In this document: positions 1 through 6,698 of the stretch, one piece after another | Position numbering within the stretch: the first letter of the stretch is position 1 | Layout: each line of letters opens with the position of its first letter | Notes under the pieces: generated by a model | Seen by the model: the letters and a program-made list of their open reading frames with translations, nothing else | What the model was told of the DNA's origin: nothing | The model's database searches: none | Position numbers and translations under genes: made by a program | Source: DASZBX01 sp035943635 | Lineage (GTDB): Bacteria > Actinomycetota > Actinomycetes > Streptomycetales > Catenulisporaceae | Assembly: GCA_035943635.1 (NCBI GenBank) | Contig: DASZBX010000021.1 | Location: 1-14,081, forward strand | DNA: 14,081 nucleotides | Reading direction: 5' to 3'

Positions 1-146
1 CGGTGGCCGCGACCAGGTGGCCCACGACGTACCGGGAGTAGATGTCGATCAGGACGTAGGCCTGGTACCACACGCCCTTGACCGGTCCGCGCAGCTTGGT
101 GATGTCCCAGGACCAGACCTGGCCGGGGCCGTCGGCCAGCACCACC
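1..146 (-). pseudogene. Truncated DDE (rve/IS3-type) transposase fragment, running off the window
   Basis: Reading the minus strand from 146 down to 1 gives a classic integrase-core start: VVLADGPGQVWSWDITKL, then RGPVKGVWYQAYVLIDIYSR and YVVGHLVAA. The WDITKL aspartate matches the first catalytic Asp of DDE transposases, and the DIYSR(Y/K)xVG block is the conserved strand and helix that follows it. In IS3-type OrfB proteins about 100 or more residues normally precede this block. Here the same frame stays open to a stop at 281-283, but what lies between is low-complexity Arg/Gly/Pro sequence that does not resemble a transposase, and a terminator-like hairpin begins at 152. I therefore read the 5' part as lost and the gene as a remnant. 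The rest of the catalytic domain may continue left of the window. Family assignment is by motif; exact IS identity is unknown. Confidence 0.72.
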
Positions 147-151
147 CCACA

Positions 152-184
152 CCGCCCGGGAATCCCTGCGCCGGGCGGCCTTTT
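152..184 (+). terminator. Orphan rho-independent terminator
   Basis: An 8-bp perfect stem (CCGCCCGG at 152-159, CCGGGCGG at 171-178) with an 11-nt loop is followed by CCTTTT at 179-184. This is a textbook intrinsic terminator for plus-strand transcription. No plus-strand gene precedes it in the window; it abuts the broken end of the minus-strand transposase. It may belong to a gene that was deleted or replaced when the element inserted. Confidence 0.6.
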
Positions 185-612
185 GTCCGGCCGACCACCC
201 CAGCGCCCGCCCCTCCCGGCAAGCCGCACGAACCGGCGGCGAAGGAGCCCTCCCCCGCCCTCGATGCGCAGAACGGCAATCTACCCGACCACACTGACGT
301 TCGAGAACAGTCTGATCAGGGAATGCGGCCAGATCCAGCGCTCAGGGCCGGTAAACGATCACGGCGAAGAGGCGCGGGATGGAGCAGCGTCACGCGGACG
401 CGTCACATGGCTCCGGTGAGTCACATGCGCGTAGGAAAGCCGCGCGAAAAGTGGGTAAGACCATGAAGGCAAAGGCAAATCAGCGCATCACACAGCCGCA
501 GAGAAGAGCGAAGCACAGCACTCCATCGGGCTGAAACCCTCGCAGGGTCATAGGACCGCCATTCACGGACAACGAAATGAGCGGTCCCGTCCACCAAGCC
601 TCTCGATCAGGC
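185..612. other. Gene-poor stretch with no supported feature
   Basis: About 430 bases between the transposase remnant and the end of galM. It is less GC-rich than the genes, particularly 270-590. The open frames crossing it translate to low-complexity, family-less peptides. A 23-codon frame from ATG at 463 (starting MKAKANQRITQ) lacks a convincing ribosome binding site. Small inverted repeats occur at 536-548 (ACCCT-CGC-AGGGT) and 553-559/581-587 (GGACCGC/GCGGTCC). I see no RNA gene, terminal inverted repeat or promoter that I would defend. Confidence 0.5.
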
Positions 613-634
613 GCCAGCCGTCGCCCCGGCTGGC
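613..634 (-). terminator. Hairpin just downstream of galM
   Basis: An 8-bp perfect stem (GCCAGCCG at 613-620, CGGCTGGC at 627-634) with a 6-nt loop begins 11 nt past the galM stop codon in the minus direction. There is no T-run, as is common for actinomycete terminators. Position and strength make it the probable transcript end of galM. Confidence 0.5.
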
Positions 635-645
635 CGCCGTCCGCG

Positions 646-1752
646 TCAACCGGCGATCGCCTCGCCCCCGACCGCCCGGAACCGCATCGTGGTCACCGAG
701 TGGTACTCAGCCCCCGGATACAGGTGCGCGGGCGGGAAGTCGGGGTGGTTGGGCGAGTCGGGATAGTGCTGCGTCTCCAGCGCTACGCCCGCATACGGCA
801 CGTAGCTCGCCCCGGACGGCCCGACCAGCGTCCCGTCCAGGCTGTTGCCGGTGTACACCTGGATCCCCGGCTCGGTGGTGGCCAGTTCCAGCACGCGGCC
901 GCTGTCCGGGTGCGACAGGCGGGCGATCGGCCTCGGGGTCTGGGTCCAGCCTCCGTCCAGGACCCAGCAGTGGTCGTAGCCGCCGGATATCTTCAGCTGC
1001 TCGTGCGGGTCCCACAGGCACCGGCCGAGCGGGCACGCGCTGGTGAAGTCGAACGGCGTGCCGGCCACCGGGGCCGGGCCGCCGCGGGGCAGCAGGTTGT
1101 GGTCCACCGGGAGGTAGTGGGCCGCCGCGAGTTCGAGTTCGTGGTCCAGGATGGTGCCGTTGCCCTCGCCGGCCAGGTTGAAGTACGTGTGGTTGGTCAG
1201 GTTCACGATGGTCGGCGCGTCCGTCGCGGCGCGGTACTCGATCCGCAGGCAGCCGTCGGCCAGGGTGTAGGTCACCGTGGCGTGCACGGTCCCCGGGAAG
1301 CCCTCCTCGCCGTCCGGGCTCACCCGGGACAGTTCCACCCCCTCCCCGGTCGGCGTGCTCACGCTGCGGGCCTGCCACACGTGCGCGCTGAAGCCCCGCT
1401 CGCCGCCGTGCAGGCAGTTCGGGCGGCCGGGGTCGTTGAGCGCGAGCAGGTGGCGGCGGCCGGAGAGCACGAACGAGCCGGCCGCAATACGGTTGGCGTA
1501 ACGTCCCACGGTCGCCCCGAAATACGGGCTGCGTTCGACGTAGTCGGCCAGGTCGGCGAAACCCAGGACCACGTTCGCCGACCGCCCCTTGCGGTCGGGG
1601 GTGGTCAGGGACTGCAATGTGGCTCCGTACGTCAAGATGCGGGCGGCGGTGCCGATGGTGTCGGTGAGGGTCCAGCGGTCGACCGCCGTCCCGTCGGGCA
1701 ACCGGCCGAAGCGGTCGCACACCGGAGCGGAGGTTTGGTTGAGTGGCGGCAC
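646..1752 (-). CDS. galM: Aldose 1-epimerase (mutarotase), GalM family
   Basis: A cytoplasmic enzyme of 368 residues, the usual length for the family. It interconverts alpha and beta anomers of aldoses such as galactose, glucose and L-arabinose. Family signatures are complete: GRYANRI at 83-89, NCLHGG at 112-117, NLTNHTYFNL at 184-193 with the catalytic acid His188, GYDHCWVL at 258-265, and ALETQHYPDSPN at 324-335 with the catalytic base Glu326. The start is GTG at 1752-1750, chosen because AGGAG (1765-1761) sits 8 nt upstream; no better ATG is available. It is transcribed divergently from the LacI gene, with a shared 14-bp operator 55 bp upstream of its start. In this context it probably equilibrates the anomers of sugar delivered by the neighbouring importer. 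The family is confident; the physiological substrate is not. Confidence 0.93.
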   Translation of the reverse strand: MPPLNQTSAPVCDRFGRLPDGTAVDRWTLTDTIGTAARILTYGATLQSLTTPDRKGRSANVVLGFADLADYVERSPYFGATVGRYANRIAAGSFVLSGRRHLLALNDPGRPNCLHGGERGFSAHVWQARSVSTPTGEGVELSRVSPDGEEGFPGTVHATVTYTLADGCLRIEYRAATDAPTIVNLTNHTYFNLAGEGNGTILDHELELAAAHYLPVDHNLLPRGGPAPVAGTPFDFTSACPLGRCLWDPHEQLKISGGYDHCWVLDGGWTQTPRPIARLSHPDSGRVLELATTEPGIQVYTGNSLDGTLVGPSGASYVPYAGVALETQHYPDSPNHPDFPPAHLYPGAEYHSVTTMRFRAVGGEAIAG

Positions 1753-1780
1753 GGATTGGTCTCCTGATCCACGGGAACGA

Positions 1781-1821
1781 TTGGCTTCCTCGGGTCGGCG
1801 GCGGCTATTCTAACGTTGTAA
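1781..1821 (+). promoter_or_regulatory. Tentative promoter elements overlapping the galM/lacI operator
   Basis: On the plus strand, TTGGCT (1781-1786) and TATTCT (1806-1811) are separated by 19 nt and could be the -35 and -10 of the lacI promoter. On the minus strand TAGAAT (1812-1807) is a 5/6 match to a -10 box and could serve galM, but no clear -35 lies 17-18 nt upstream of it. Both candidate -10 boxes overlap the operator at 1808-1821, so one bound repressor could close both promoters. This is the weakest promoter call in the window. Confidence 0.3.
1808..1821. promoter_or_regulatory. LacI-family operator, site A (galM/lacI divergent region)
   Basis: The sequence TTCTAACGTTGTAA matches the perfect palindrome TTACAACGTTGTAA at 12 of 14 positions and has the central CpG typical of LacI-family operators. 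The same motif occurs in front of the importer operon (7891-7904) and the GH127 gene (8093-8106). It lies 110 bp before the lacI start and 55 bp before the galM start, so it probably mediates autoregulation and galM control. The repeats are visible; binding by the adjacent LacI protein is inferred. Confidence 0.72.
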
Positions 1822-1931
1822 TACGGCATGCGGCCTGGTGGTGCGGGCAGGGTGCCCGCAACCGGAACACGAGCTCCGGCACTGCTCCGACGTCGTCCCC
1901 GCGGGGGCATGAACTGGCAAGGTAGGGACTC

Positions 1932-2966
1932 ATGGCCGGTCAACAGGGCGCGACGGTCGCGCCGAGGCTCAAGGACGTGGCGCTGGCCGCCGGCGTGTCG
2001 ATCAAGACCGTGTCCAACGTGGTCAACGGCTCGCTGCACGTGGCCGAGGAGACCCGGCTGCGGGTGCAGCGCGCGATCGACGCGCTCGGCTACCACCCGA
2101 ACGTCACCGCCCGCCGGCTGCGCACCGGGCGCAGCGGGGTGCTGGCCCTGGCCTTCCCCGAGCTGCCCTCGCCGTACTTCGCCGAGCTGGCGGTGCACGT
2201 GATAGCCGCCGCCCGCCGGCTCGGCTGCACGGTGCTGATGGACGACACGGCCGGGGACCCGGGCGCCGAGCTGCGGATCGCCTCGGGGCTGGGCGACCCG
2301 ATGATCGACGGGGTGATCCTGAGCCCGCTGGGCCTGGACCAGTCCGCGCTGGCCGCCCGGGAGCGGCAGATCCCGCTGGTCCTGCTCGGCGAGGCGGACT
2401 TCGGGCTGGTGTGCGACCACGTGCACATCGACAACGTCTCGGCCGCCCGCGCGGCCACCGAGCACCTGGTCCGGGAGGGCTACCGCCGGATAGCCGCGAT
2501 CGGCTGGCAGGACCCGTCCCCGCGCGCCACCGCCCAGCAGCGCCTGCTCGGCTACCGCCAGGCCCTGGAGGCGGCCGGGCTGCCGACCGACCCCTCGCTC
2601 TACCCGCCGGTGCGCTCCTACTTCCGCCCGGACGGGGCCGCGGCGATGCGCCGGCTGCTGAAGCTGCCGGAGCGGCCGGACGCGGTGTTCTGCTTCAACG
2701 ACCTGATGGCGCTGGGCGCGATGCGCGCGGTGCACGAGGCCGGGCTGCGGGTCCCGCACGACATCGCCCTGGTCGGGTTCGACGACGTGGAGGAGGCCGA
2801 GTACTCGGTGCCCTCGCTGACCACGGTCGCCCCGGACAAGGCCAAGATCGCCGACGCCGCGGTCGGCACGCTGCTGGAGCGGATCACGCATGGTTACGGC
2901 ACCCCCTGTGAACTGATTCAGCCCGGCTTCCGCCTGGTCGTGCGGGAGAGCAGCCGCCGGGTCTGA
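1932..2966 (+). CDS. LacI-family transcriptional regulator, probable local sugar-responsive repressor
   Basis: At 344 residues this is a full-length LacI/GalR protein. The N-terminal helix-turn-helix spans about 12-32 (PRLKDVALAAGVSIKTVSNV), with the recognition helix carrying IKTVSN where LacI has YQTVSR. The hinge helix follows at about 57-66 (NVTARRLRTG); Leu63 corresponds to the residue that inserts at the central CpG step of LacI operators. The rest is a periplasmic-binding-protein-like effector domain with DHVHIDNVSAARAA near 165 and GFDDVEEAEYSVPSLTTV near the C terminus. The start is ATG at 1932, with AAGG and AGGGA 9 and 3 nt upstream. It is divergent from galM and convergent with the importer operon. 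Three operators in the window (1808, 7891, 8093) have the form expected for this protein. The effector is unknown; a furanose sugar or its derivative is the inference. Confidence 0.93.
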   Translation: MAGQQGATVAPRLKDVALAAGVSIKTVSNVVNGSLHVAEETRLRVQRAIDALGYHPNVTARRLRTGRSGVLALAFPELPSPYFAELAVHVIAAARRLGCTVLMDDTAGDPGAELRIASGLGDPMIDGVILSPLGLDQSALAARERQIPLVLLGEADFGLVCDHVHIDNVSAARAATEHLVREGYRRIAAIGWQDPSPRATAQQRLLGYRQALEAAGLPTDPSLYPPVRSYFRPDGAAAMRRLLKLPERPDAVFCFNDLMALGAMRAVHEAGLRVPHDIALVGFDDVEEAEYSVPSLTTVAPDKAKIADAAVGTLLERITHGYGTPCELIQPGFRLVVRESSRRV

Positions 2967-2983
2967 GCATCGCCGGCCGGCCC

Positions 2984-3027
2984 GGCGGGCGGCCCGCGGG
3001 CCGCCCGCCGCCGCGCCCGGGCGCGGC
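2984..3027. terminator. Tandem perfect palindromes between convergent genes (bidirectional terminator)
   Basis: A 26-bp perfect palindrome (2984-3009, 12-nt arms around a central GC) is followed directly by an 18-bp one, GCCGCGCCCGGGCGCGGC (3010-3027). They fill the 78-bp gap between the lacI stop (2966) and the stop of the last importer gene (3045), which read toward each other. There is no T-run. Such GC hairpins commonly end transcription in actinomycetes, so a shared bidirectional terminator is likely. Confidence 0.65.
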
Positions 3028-3044
3028 CGCCGGGGCGCGCTGGC

Positions 3045-4073
3045 TCAGGTCAGCCGCCGGGTGCGGCTGAGCCCGGCCTGGAGCAGGACCACCAGGGCCA
3101 GGAAGCCGCCGTTGACGGCGTCGGTGAAGGCCGAGCCGTACTGGGAGAAGTGCTGGTCGATCAGGTTGTGGATGACCGCCAGGAGCAGCACGCCGCAGAG
3201 CGTGCCGGCGACCGAGCCCTGACCGCCGGTCAGCAGGGTGCCGCCGATCACCACCGAGGCGATCGCGGTCAGCTCGTAGCCGACCCCGATCGTGGTGACC
3301 CCGGAGCCGAGCCGGGAGGCGCCCAGCGCCCCGGCCGCGCCGGCCAGCGTGCCCGAGAGCAGGTAGACCATGACCTTGGTCCGGGCGACCGGCAGGCCCA
3401 TCAGCCGGGCGGCGTTCTCGTTGCCGCCGATCGCGGTCAGGGTCGCGCCGAACCGGGTCCGGGTCATCAGCACCGCGCCGAGGATGAACAGCGCCCCGAC
3501 GATGAGCACCGGCGGCCAGACCCCGGCCCCGAGGTTGCGGAAGGCCGATTTCACCGGCACCAGATACGTGTTCGTGCCCTCCTGGGTCAGCGCCTGCAGC
3601 AGTCCGCGCGCGCCGAGCAGGCCGGCCAGGGTGACGATGAACGGGGCCATCTTGGCCCGGGCCACCAGCAGCCCCTGCAGGGCGCCCCAGGCGGCGCACA
3701 CGGCGATCGGCAGCACGATCGCCAGCCAGGTCCCGGTCTGCGCGCCGCGGGCCGCCAGGACCCCGCCGAGCGCGTAGAGCGAGCCGACCGACAGGTCGAT
3801 CCCGCCGGTGGTGATCACGAAGGTCATGCCGAGCGCGAGCAGCCAGATGAAGGCGTTGTTGCCCAGGATGCTGCTGATGTTCGGCCAGGTGGCGAAGGTC
3901 GGGGAGGAGGCCGAGGCGATGATCACGACCAGGACCAGGACGGCCAGCGCGCCTCGCTGCTGCACGGCGGCGGTGACCCGTTCGCGCAGGGCCGGGGGTT
4001 CGGCCGCGGCCGGGACCGGGGCCGGGGGCCCGGCGTTCTCCGGGTGATCGGTGTGGACGGTGGCGGAACTCAT
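3045..4073 (-). CDS. yjfF: Sugar ABC transporter permease, YjfF type (second permease)
   Basis: An inner-membrane permease of 342 residues from the RbsC/BPD_transp_2 (CUT2) family. After a hydrophilic Pro/Ala-rich N-terminus of about 40 residues come multiple hydrophobic helices. Conserved blocks are GMTFVITTGGIDLSVGS (82-98), GGNENAARLMGLPV (216-229), the ATPase-contacting loop, and GYELTAIASVVIGGTLLTGG (265-284). The last block closely resembles E. coli YjfF, and the protein sits last in a ytfQ-ytfR-ytfT-yjfF gene order. Its ATG overlaps the TGA of the preceding permease by four bases (ATGA at 4073-4070), so the two are translationally coupled and probably form a heterodimeric channel. Family is certain. 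The subtype and hence the sugar (furanoses, by analogy with the galactofuranose system) are inferred from similarity and gene order. Confidence 0.88.
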   Translation of the reverse strand: MSSATVHTDHPENAGPPAPVPAAAEPPALRERVTAAVQQRGALAVLVLVVIIASASSPTFATWPNISSILGNNAFIWLLALGMTFVITTGGIDLSVGSLYALGGVLAARGAQTGTWLAIVLPIAVCAAWGALQGLLVARAKMAPFIVTLAGLLGARGLLQALTQEGTNTYLVPVKSAFRNLGAGVWPPVLIVGALFILGAVLMTRTRFGATLTAIGGNENAARLMGLPVARTKVMVYLLSGTLAGAAGALGASRLGSGVTTIGVGYELTAIASVVIGGTLLTGGQGSVAGTLCGVLLLAVIHNLIDQHFSQYGSAFTDAVNGGFLALVVLLQAGLSRTRRLT

Positions 4074-5035
4074 CGGGTACCCCGATCGCGGGAGATGTAG
4101 ACGGCCAGGCAGATGATCGCGGCCTCGACCATCTGGGTGTAGGACGTGGGCACGTTGTGCTGGATCAGCACGGCCGTGATCAGCTGCATGAACAGGGCCC
4201 CGGCCACGGTGCCCAGCACCCGCACCTGGCCGCCGGCCAGCGGGGTCCCGCCGACCACGACCGCGGTGATCGCGTTCAGTTCCATGTTCAGGCCCTGGTT
4301 GGCCGGGTCGGCCTCCGCGCCGTGGCCGACGATCATCGCCCCGGCCAGGGCGGCGAGCACGCCGGAGATGATGTACACGGTGACCAGCACCCGGCGCACC
4401 GGCAGGCCGGACAGGCGGCTGGCCTGGCGGTTGTCGCCGACCGCGACCAGCTGACGGCCGAAGGTGGTGCGGCGCACCAGCAGGCCGACCAGGATCGCCA
4501 CGCCGACGGCGACCAGCGCCATCACCGGGACCCCGAACACCTTGTTCTCGCCCAGGCCCAGCAGGCCGGGGTTGATCACCGGTTTGGCCGAGTCGCCGTT
4601 GATCATCTCGGCCACGCCGCGCAGGCCGATCATCAGGGACAGGGTGGCCACGATCGGCTGGACGCGGGCGAAGGCGACCATCGCGCCGCCGATCGCGCCG
4701 CTCACCGCCCCGGCCACCAGCGCGATCAGCAGCGCCAGGGGCAGGCCGTAGCCGAGGTAGAGCGGCATGACCGCGGCGGCCACGGCGATGACGGCGCCGA
4801 CCGACAGGTCGATCCCCTCGGTGCCGATGACCAGGGCCATGCCCAGGGCGACCACCATGGTCGGGGAGGCCTGGAACAGCTGCACGCGCATGTTGCTCAG
4901 GGACAGGAAGGAGCTGTCCAGGGCGACCGCGACGATCATCAGCACCACGAGGGCGCCGTAGACGCCGTACTCCTGCAGCAGTTTCAGCAGCCGGTCGCGC
5001 CCGATCTCGGGCCTGGACCAGGTGACGGCGCTCAT
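4070..5035 (-). CDS. ytfT: Sugar ABC transporter permease, YtfT type (first permease)
   Basis: A 321-residue CUT2 permease related to RbsC. It has GMALVIGTEGIDLSVGA (65-81), the conserved segment near the first transmembrane bundle, and GDNRQASRLSGLPVRR (200-215), the cytoplasmic coupling loop. MELNAITAVVVGGTPLAGG (251-269) follows. I start it at ATG 5035, which overlaps the ATPase stop by one base (TGATG) and has GAGGAG five nt upstream. A TTG one codon earlier is too close to that ribosome binding site. It overlaps yjfF by four bases at its 3' end. Together with yjfF and the double ATPase it would form the membrane part of the importer. A short stretch after the second helix bundle (around 145-165) differs from the partner permease, so the two are not recent duplicates. 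Confidence 0.88.
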   Translation of the reverse strand: MSAVTWSRPEIGRDRLLKLLQEYGVYGALVVLMIVAVALDSSFLSLSNMRVQLFQASPTMVVALGMALVIGTEGIDLSVGAVIAVAAAVMPLYLGYGLPLALLIALVAGAVSGAIGGAMVAFARVQPIVATLSLMIGLRGVAEMINGDSAKPVINPGLLGLGENKVFGVPVMALVAVGVAILVGLLVRRTTFGRQLVAVGDNRQASRLSGLPVRRVLVTVYIISGVLAALAGAMIVGHGAEADPANQGLNMELNAITAVVVGGTPLAGGQVRVLGTVAGALFMQLITAVLIQHNVPTSYTQMVEAAIICLAVYISRDRGTR

Positions 5036-6636
5036 CAACGCTCCTCAGTCGTCGCGGACGGACCGGCGGCCGGTCCGGGGGTGGGGCCGGCGGCCGGGTC
5101 GGCGGCGCCGGCCAGGGCGTCGAGCACGTTCTCCTCGGTCACCTGCTCGCCGTCCAGCTGGGCCACCACCCGGCCGTCCTTGAGCACGACCAGGCGGTCC
5201 GAGCCCTCGATCAGCTCGTCGAGCTCGGAGGAGATCAGGGCCACGGCCAGCCCGTCCCGGGCCAGTTCGTCGATCAGGCCCTGGACCTCGGCCTTGGCGC
5301 CGACGTCGATGCCGCGGGTGGGTTCGTCCAGCAGCAGCACCTTCGGGTTCATGCACAGCCAGCGGGCGAGCAGCACCTTCTGCTGGTTGCCGCCGGACAG
5401 GTCGCTGACCCGTTGTTCGGGGCTGGAGGCCTTGATCCGCAGCCGGTCCATGAACTTGGCCACGATCTCGTCCTGTCTGGCGGTGGACACCACCCCGGCC
5501 CGCGAGAGCCGGGGCAGGGCGGCCAGGACGATGTTCTCGCGGACCGACAGGCTCGGGATGATCCCTTCGACCTTGCGGTCCTCCGGGAGCATGACCACCC
5601 CGGCCCGGGCGGCGGCGGCGGGGCTGGGCCGGCGCAGCGCGACGCCGTCGATCTCGACCTCGCCGGCGTCCACCGGCAGGGCGCCGACGACGGCCTTGAC
5701 GGTCTCGGAGCGGCCGGAGCCGAGCAGGCCGGCCAGGCCGACCACCTCGCCGGGGTGGATCTCGAAGGAGACGTCGCCGATCTTGTGCCGGACCGTCAGA
5801 CCGGTGGCGCGCAGCGCGGGCTCGGCTCCGGCCGGGCGGCGGCGGTCGGCGTTGAAGGCGGTGGTGCCCTCGCGCCGGACCGTGGACAGTTCGCGGCCGA
5901 GCATCAGGGAGATCAGCCGGAGCCGTTCGAGTCCGGCCATCTCGCCGGTGTGCACGACCTGTCCGTCGCGCATGACGGTGACCCGGTCGCAGATCTCGTA
6001 GAGCTCGTCGAGCCGGTGGCTGACATAGACGACGGCAATGGCGCGCGAGCGTAGACCTCGGATGACCGAGAAGAGTGTCTCGACTTCGCGGGGTTCGAGC
6101 GAGGAGGTCGGCTCGTCCATGATCACGATCCGGGCGTCGATCTGCACGGCCCGGGCCAGGGCGACCATCTGCTGGGCGCCGACACCGAGGGTGTGCAGCG
6201 GGCGGGTGACGTCGGTCTCCACGCCGTACTCGCGCAATGCCTCGCGGGCCTGGCGGTTCATCCGGCGCTGGTCGATCAGCCCGGCCCGGCGCGGTTCGCG
6301 GCCGAGGTAGAGGTTGCGGGCCACGGACATCAGCGGGACGAGGTTGACCTCCTGGTAGATGGTGGACAGGCCGGCGGCCTGGGCTTCGAGCGGGTTGCGG
6401 AAGGCGGCCGGCTCCCCGGCGTAGTGCACGGTGCCGGCGTCCGGGCGGTAGACTCCGGTGACCACTTTGATCAGGGTCGACTTGCCGGCGCCGTTCTCGC
6501 CGATCAGGGCGTGCACCTCGCCGGGCAGCAGGGTGAAGTCCACGCCGCGCAGGGCGTGGACTCCGGCGAAACTCTTGTCGAGGCCGCTCACCTGGAGGAT
6601 CGGCGCGGTGGCGGGGTCGGGTTCGGGCTCGGACAA
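5035..6636 (-). CDS. ytfR: Sugar ABC transporter ATPase, two fused nucleotide-binding domains (YtfR/RbsA type)
   Basis: A cytoplasmic ATPase of 533 residues energising sugar import. Domain 1 (about 12-255) has Walker A GENGAGKST (46-54), a Q-loop at Gln95, a degenerate signature GVGAQQ (151-156), Walker B IVIMDEP (170-176) and switch His207. Domain 2 (about 275-515) has a degenerate Walker A (GLLGSGRSE, 303-311), an intact LSGGNQQK signature (413-420), Walker B VLLLDEP (433-439), and Glu471 in place of the switch His. This complementary asymmetry is normal for the RbsA/CUT2 family. The frame is open far upstream into the ytfQ region. I choose TTG at 6636-6634 because GAAGGAG lies 8 nt before it and the profile begins about 12 residues later. 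A Gly/Pro/Ala-rich tail (about 511-533) follows the second domain. The stop overlaps the next gene by one base. Confidence 0.9.
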   Translation of the reverse strand: MSEPEPDPATAPILQVSGLDKSFAGVHALRGVDFTLLPGEVHALIGENGAGKSTLIKVVTGVYRPDAGTVHYAGEPAAFRNPLEAQAAGLSTIYQEVNLVPLMSVARNLYLGREPRRAGLIDQRRMNRQAREALREYGVETDVTRPLHTLGVGAQQMVALARAVQIDARIVIMDEPTSSLEPREVETLFSVIRGLRSRAIAVVYVSHRLDELYEICDRVTVMRDGQVVHTGEMAGLERLRLISLMLGRELSTVRREGTTAFNADRRRPAGAEPALRATGLTVRHKIGDVSFEIHPGEVVGLAGLLGSGRSETVKAVVGALPVDAGEVEIDGVALRRPSPAAAARAGVVMLPEDRKVEGIIPSLSVRENIVLAALPRLSRAGVVSTARQDEIVAKFMDRLRIKASSPEQRVSDLSGGNQQKVLLARWLCMNPKVLLLDEPTRGIDVGAKAEVQGLIDELARDGLAVALISSELDELIEGSDRLVVLKDGRVVAQLDGEQVTEENVLDALAGAADPAAGPTPGPAAGPSATTEER

Positions 6637-6644
6637 GGGGCTTG

Positions 6645-6651
6645 CTCCTTC
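6645..6651 (-). promoter_or_regulatory. Ribosome binding site that fixes the TTG start of the ATPase gene
   Basis: GAAGGAG on the minus strand (6651-6645) is followed by an 8-nt spacer and TTG at 6636. No ATG or GTG between the end of the binding-protein gene and the first conserved residues has comparable support. Confidence 0.65.
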
Positions 6652-6660
6652 GGGTGGTGG

Positions 6661-6686
6661 CCGTCCGGCCGCGGGCCGGCCGACGG
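6661..6686 (-). promoter_or_regulatory. Intercistronic hairpin between binding-protein and ATPase genes
   Basis: In the 62-bp gap, CCGTCCGGCCG (6661-6671) and CGGCCGACGG (6677-6686) pair over 10 bp with one bulged base and a 5-nt loop, just after the binding-protein stop (6699 in the minus direction). Hairpins here often stabilise or partly terminate the transcript, giving more binding protein than membrane components. That role is inferred from position. Confidence 0.45.
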
Positions 6687-6698
6687 TGGAACGGACGG

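Noticed and set aside
303..311. CRISPR arrays, plasmid origins, toxin-antitoxin or phage-defence genes anywhere in the window.
   Set aside because: Looked for and not seen: there are no regularly spaced short repeats in intergenic DNA and no protein with such motifs. The only tandem repeats are the coding lectin units. The coordinates here are nominal.
17..466. 149-residue plus-strand ORF at the left end.
   Set aside because: Its first part is antisense to the transposase fragment and the rest is low-complexity Pro/Arg sequence, as expected by chance in very GC-rich DNA.
463..534. A 23-codon ORF (ATG at 463, starting MKAKANQRITQ).
   Set aside because: No clear ribosome binding site, no recognisable family and no context. 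Too short to support as a gene.
567..580. Possible fourth operator near the galM 3' end (GGACAACGAAATGA).
   Set aside because: Only 8 of 14 positions match the consensus and one half-site is lost. It is not in a promoter position for any gene found.
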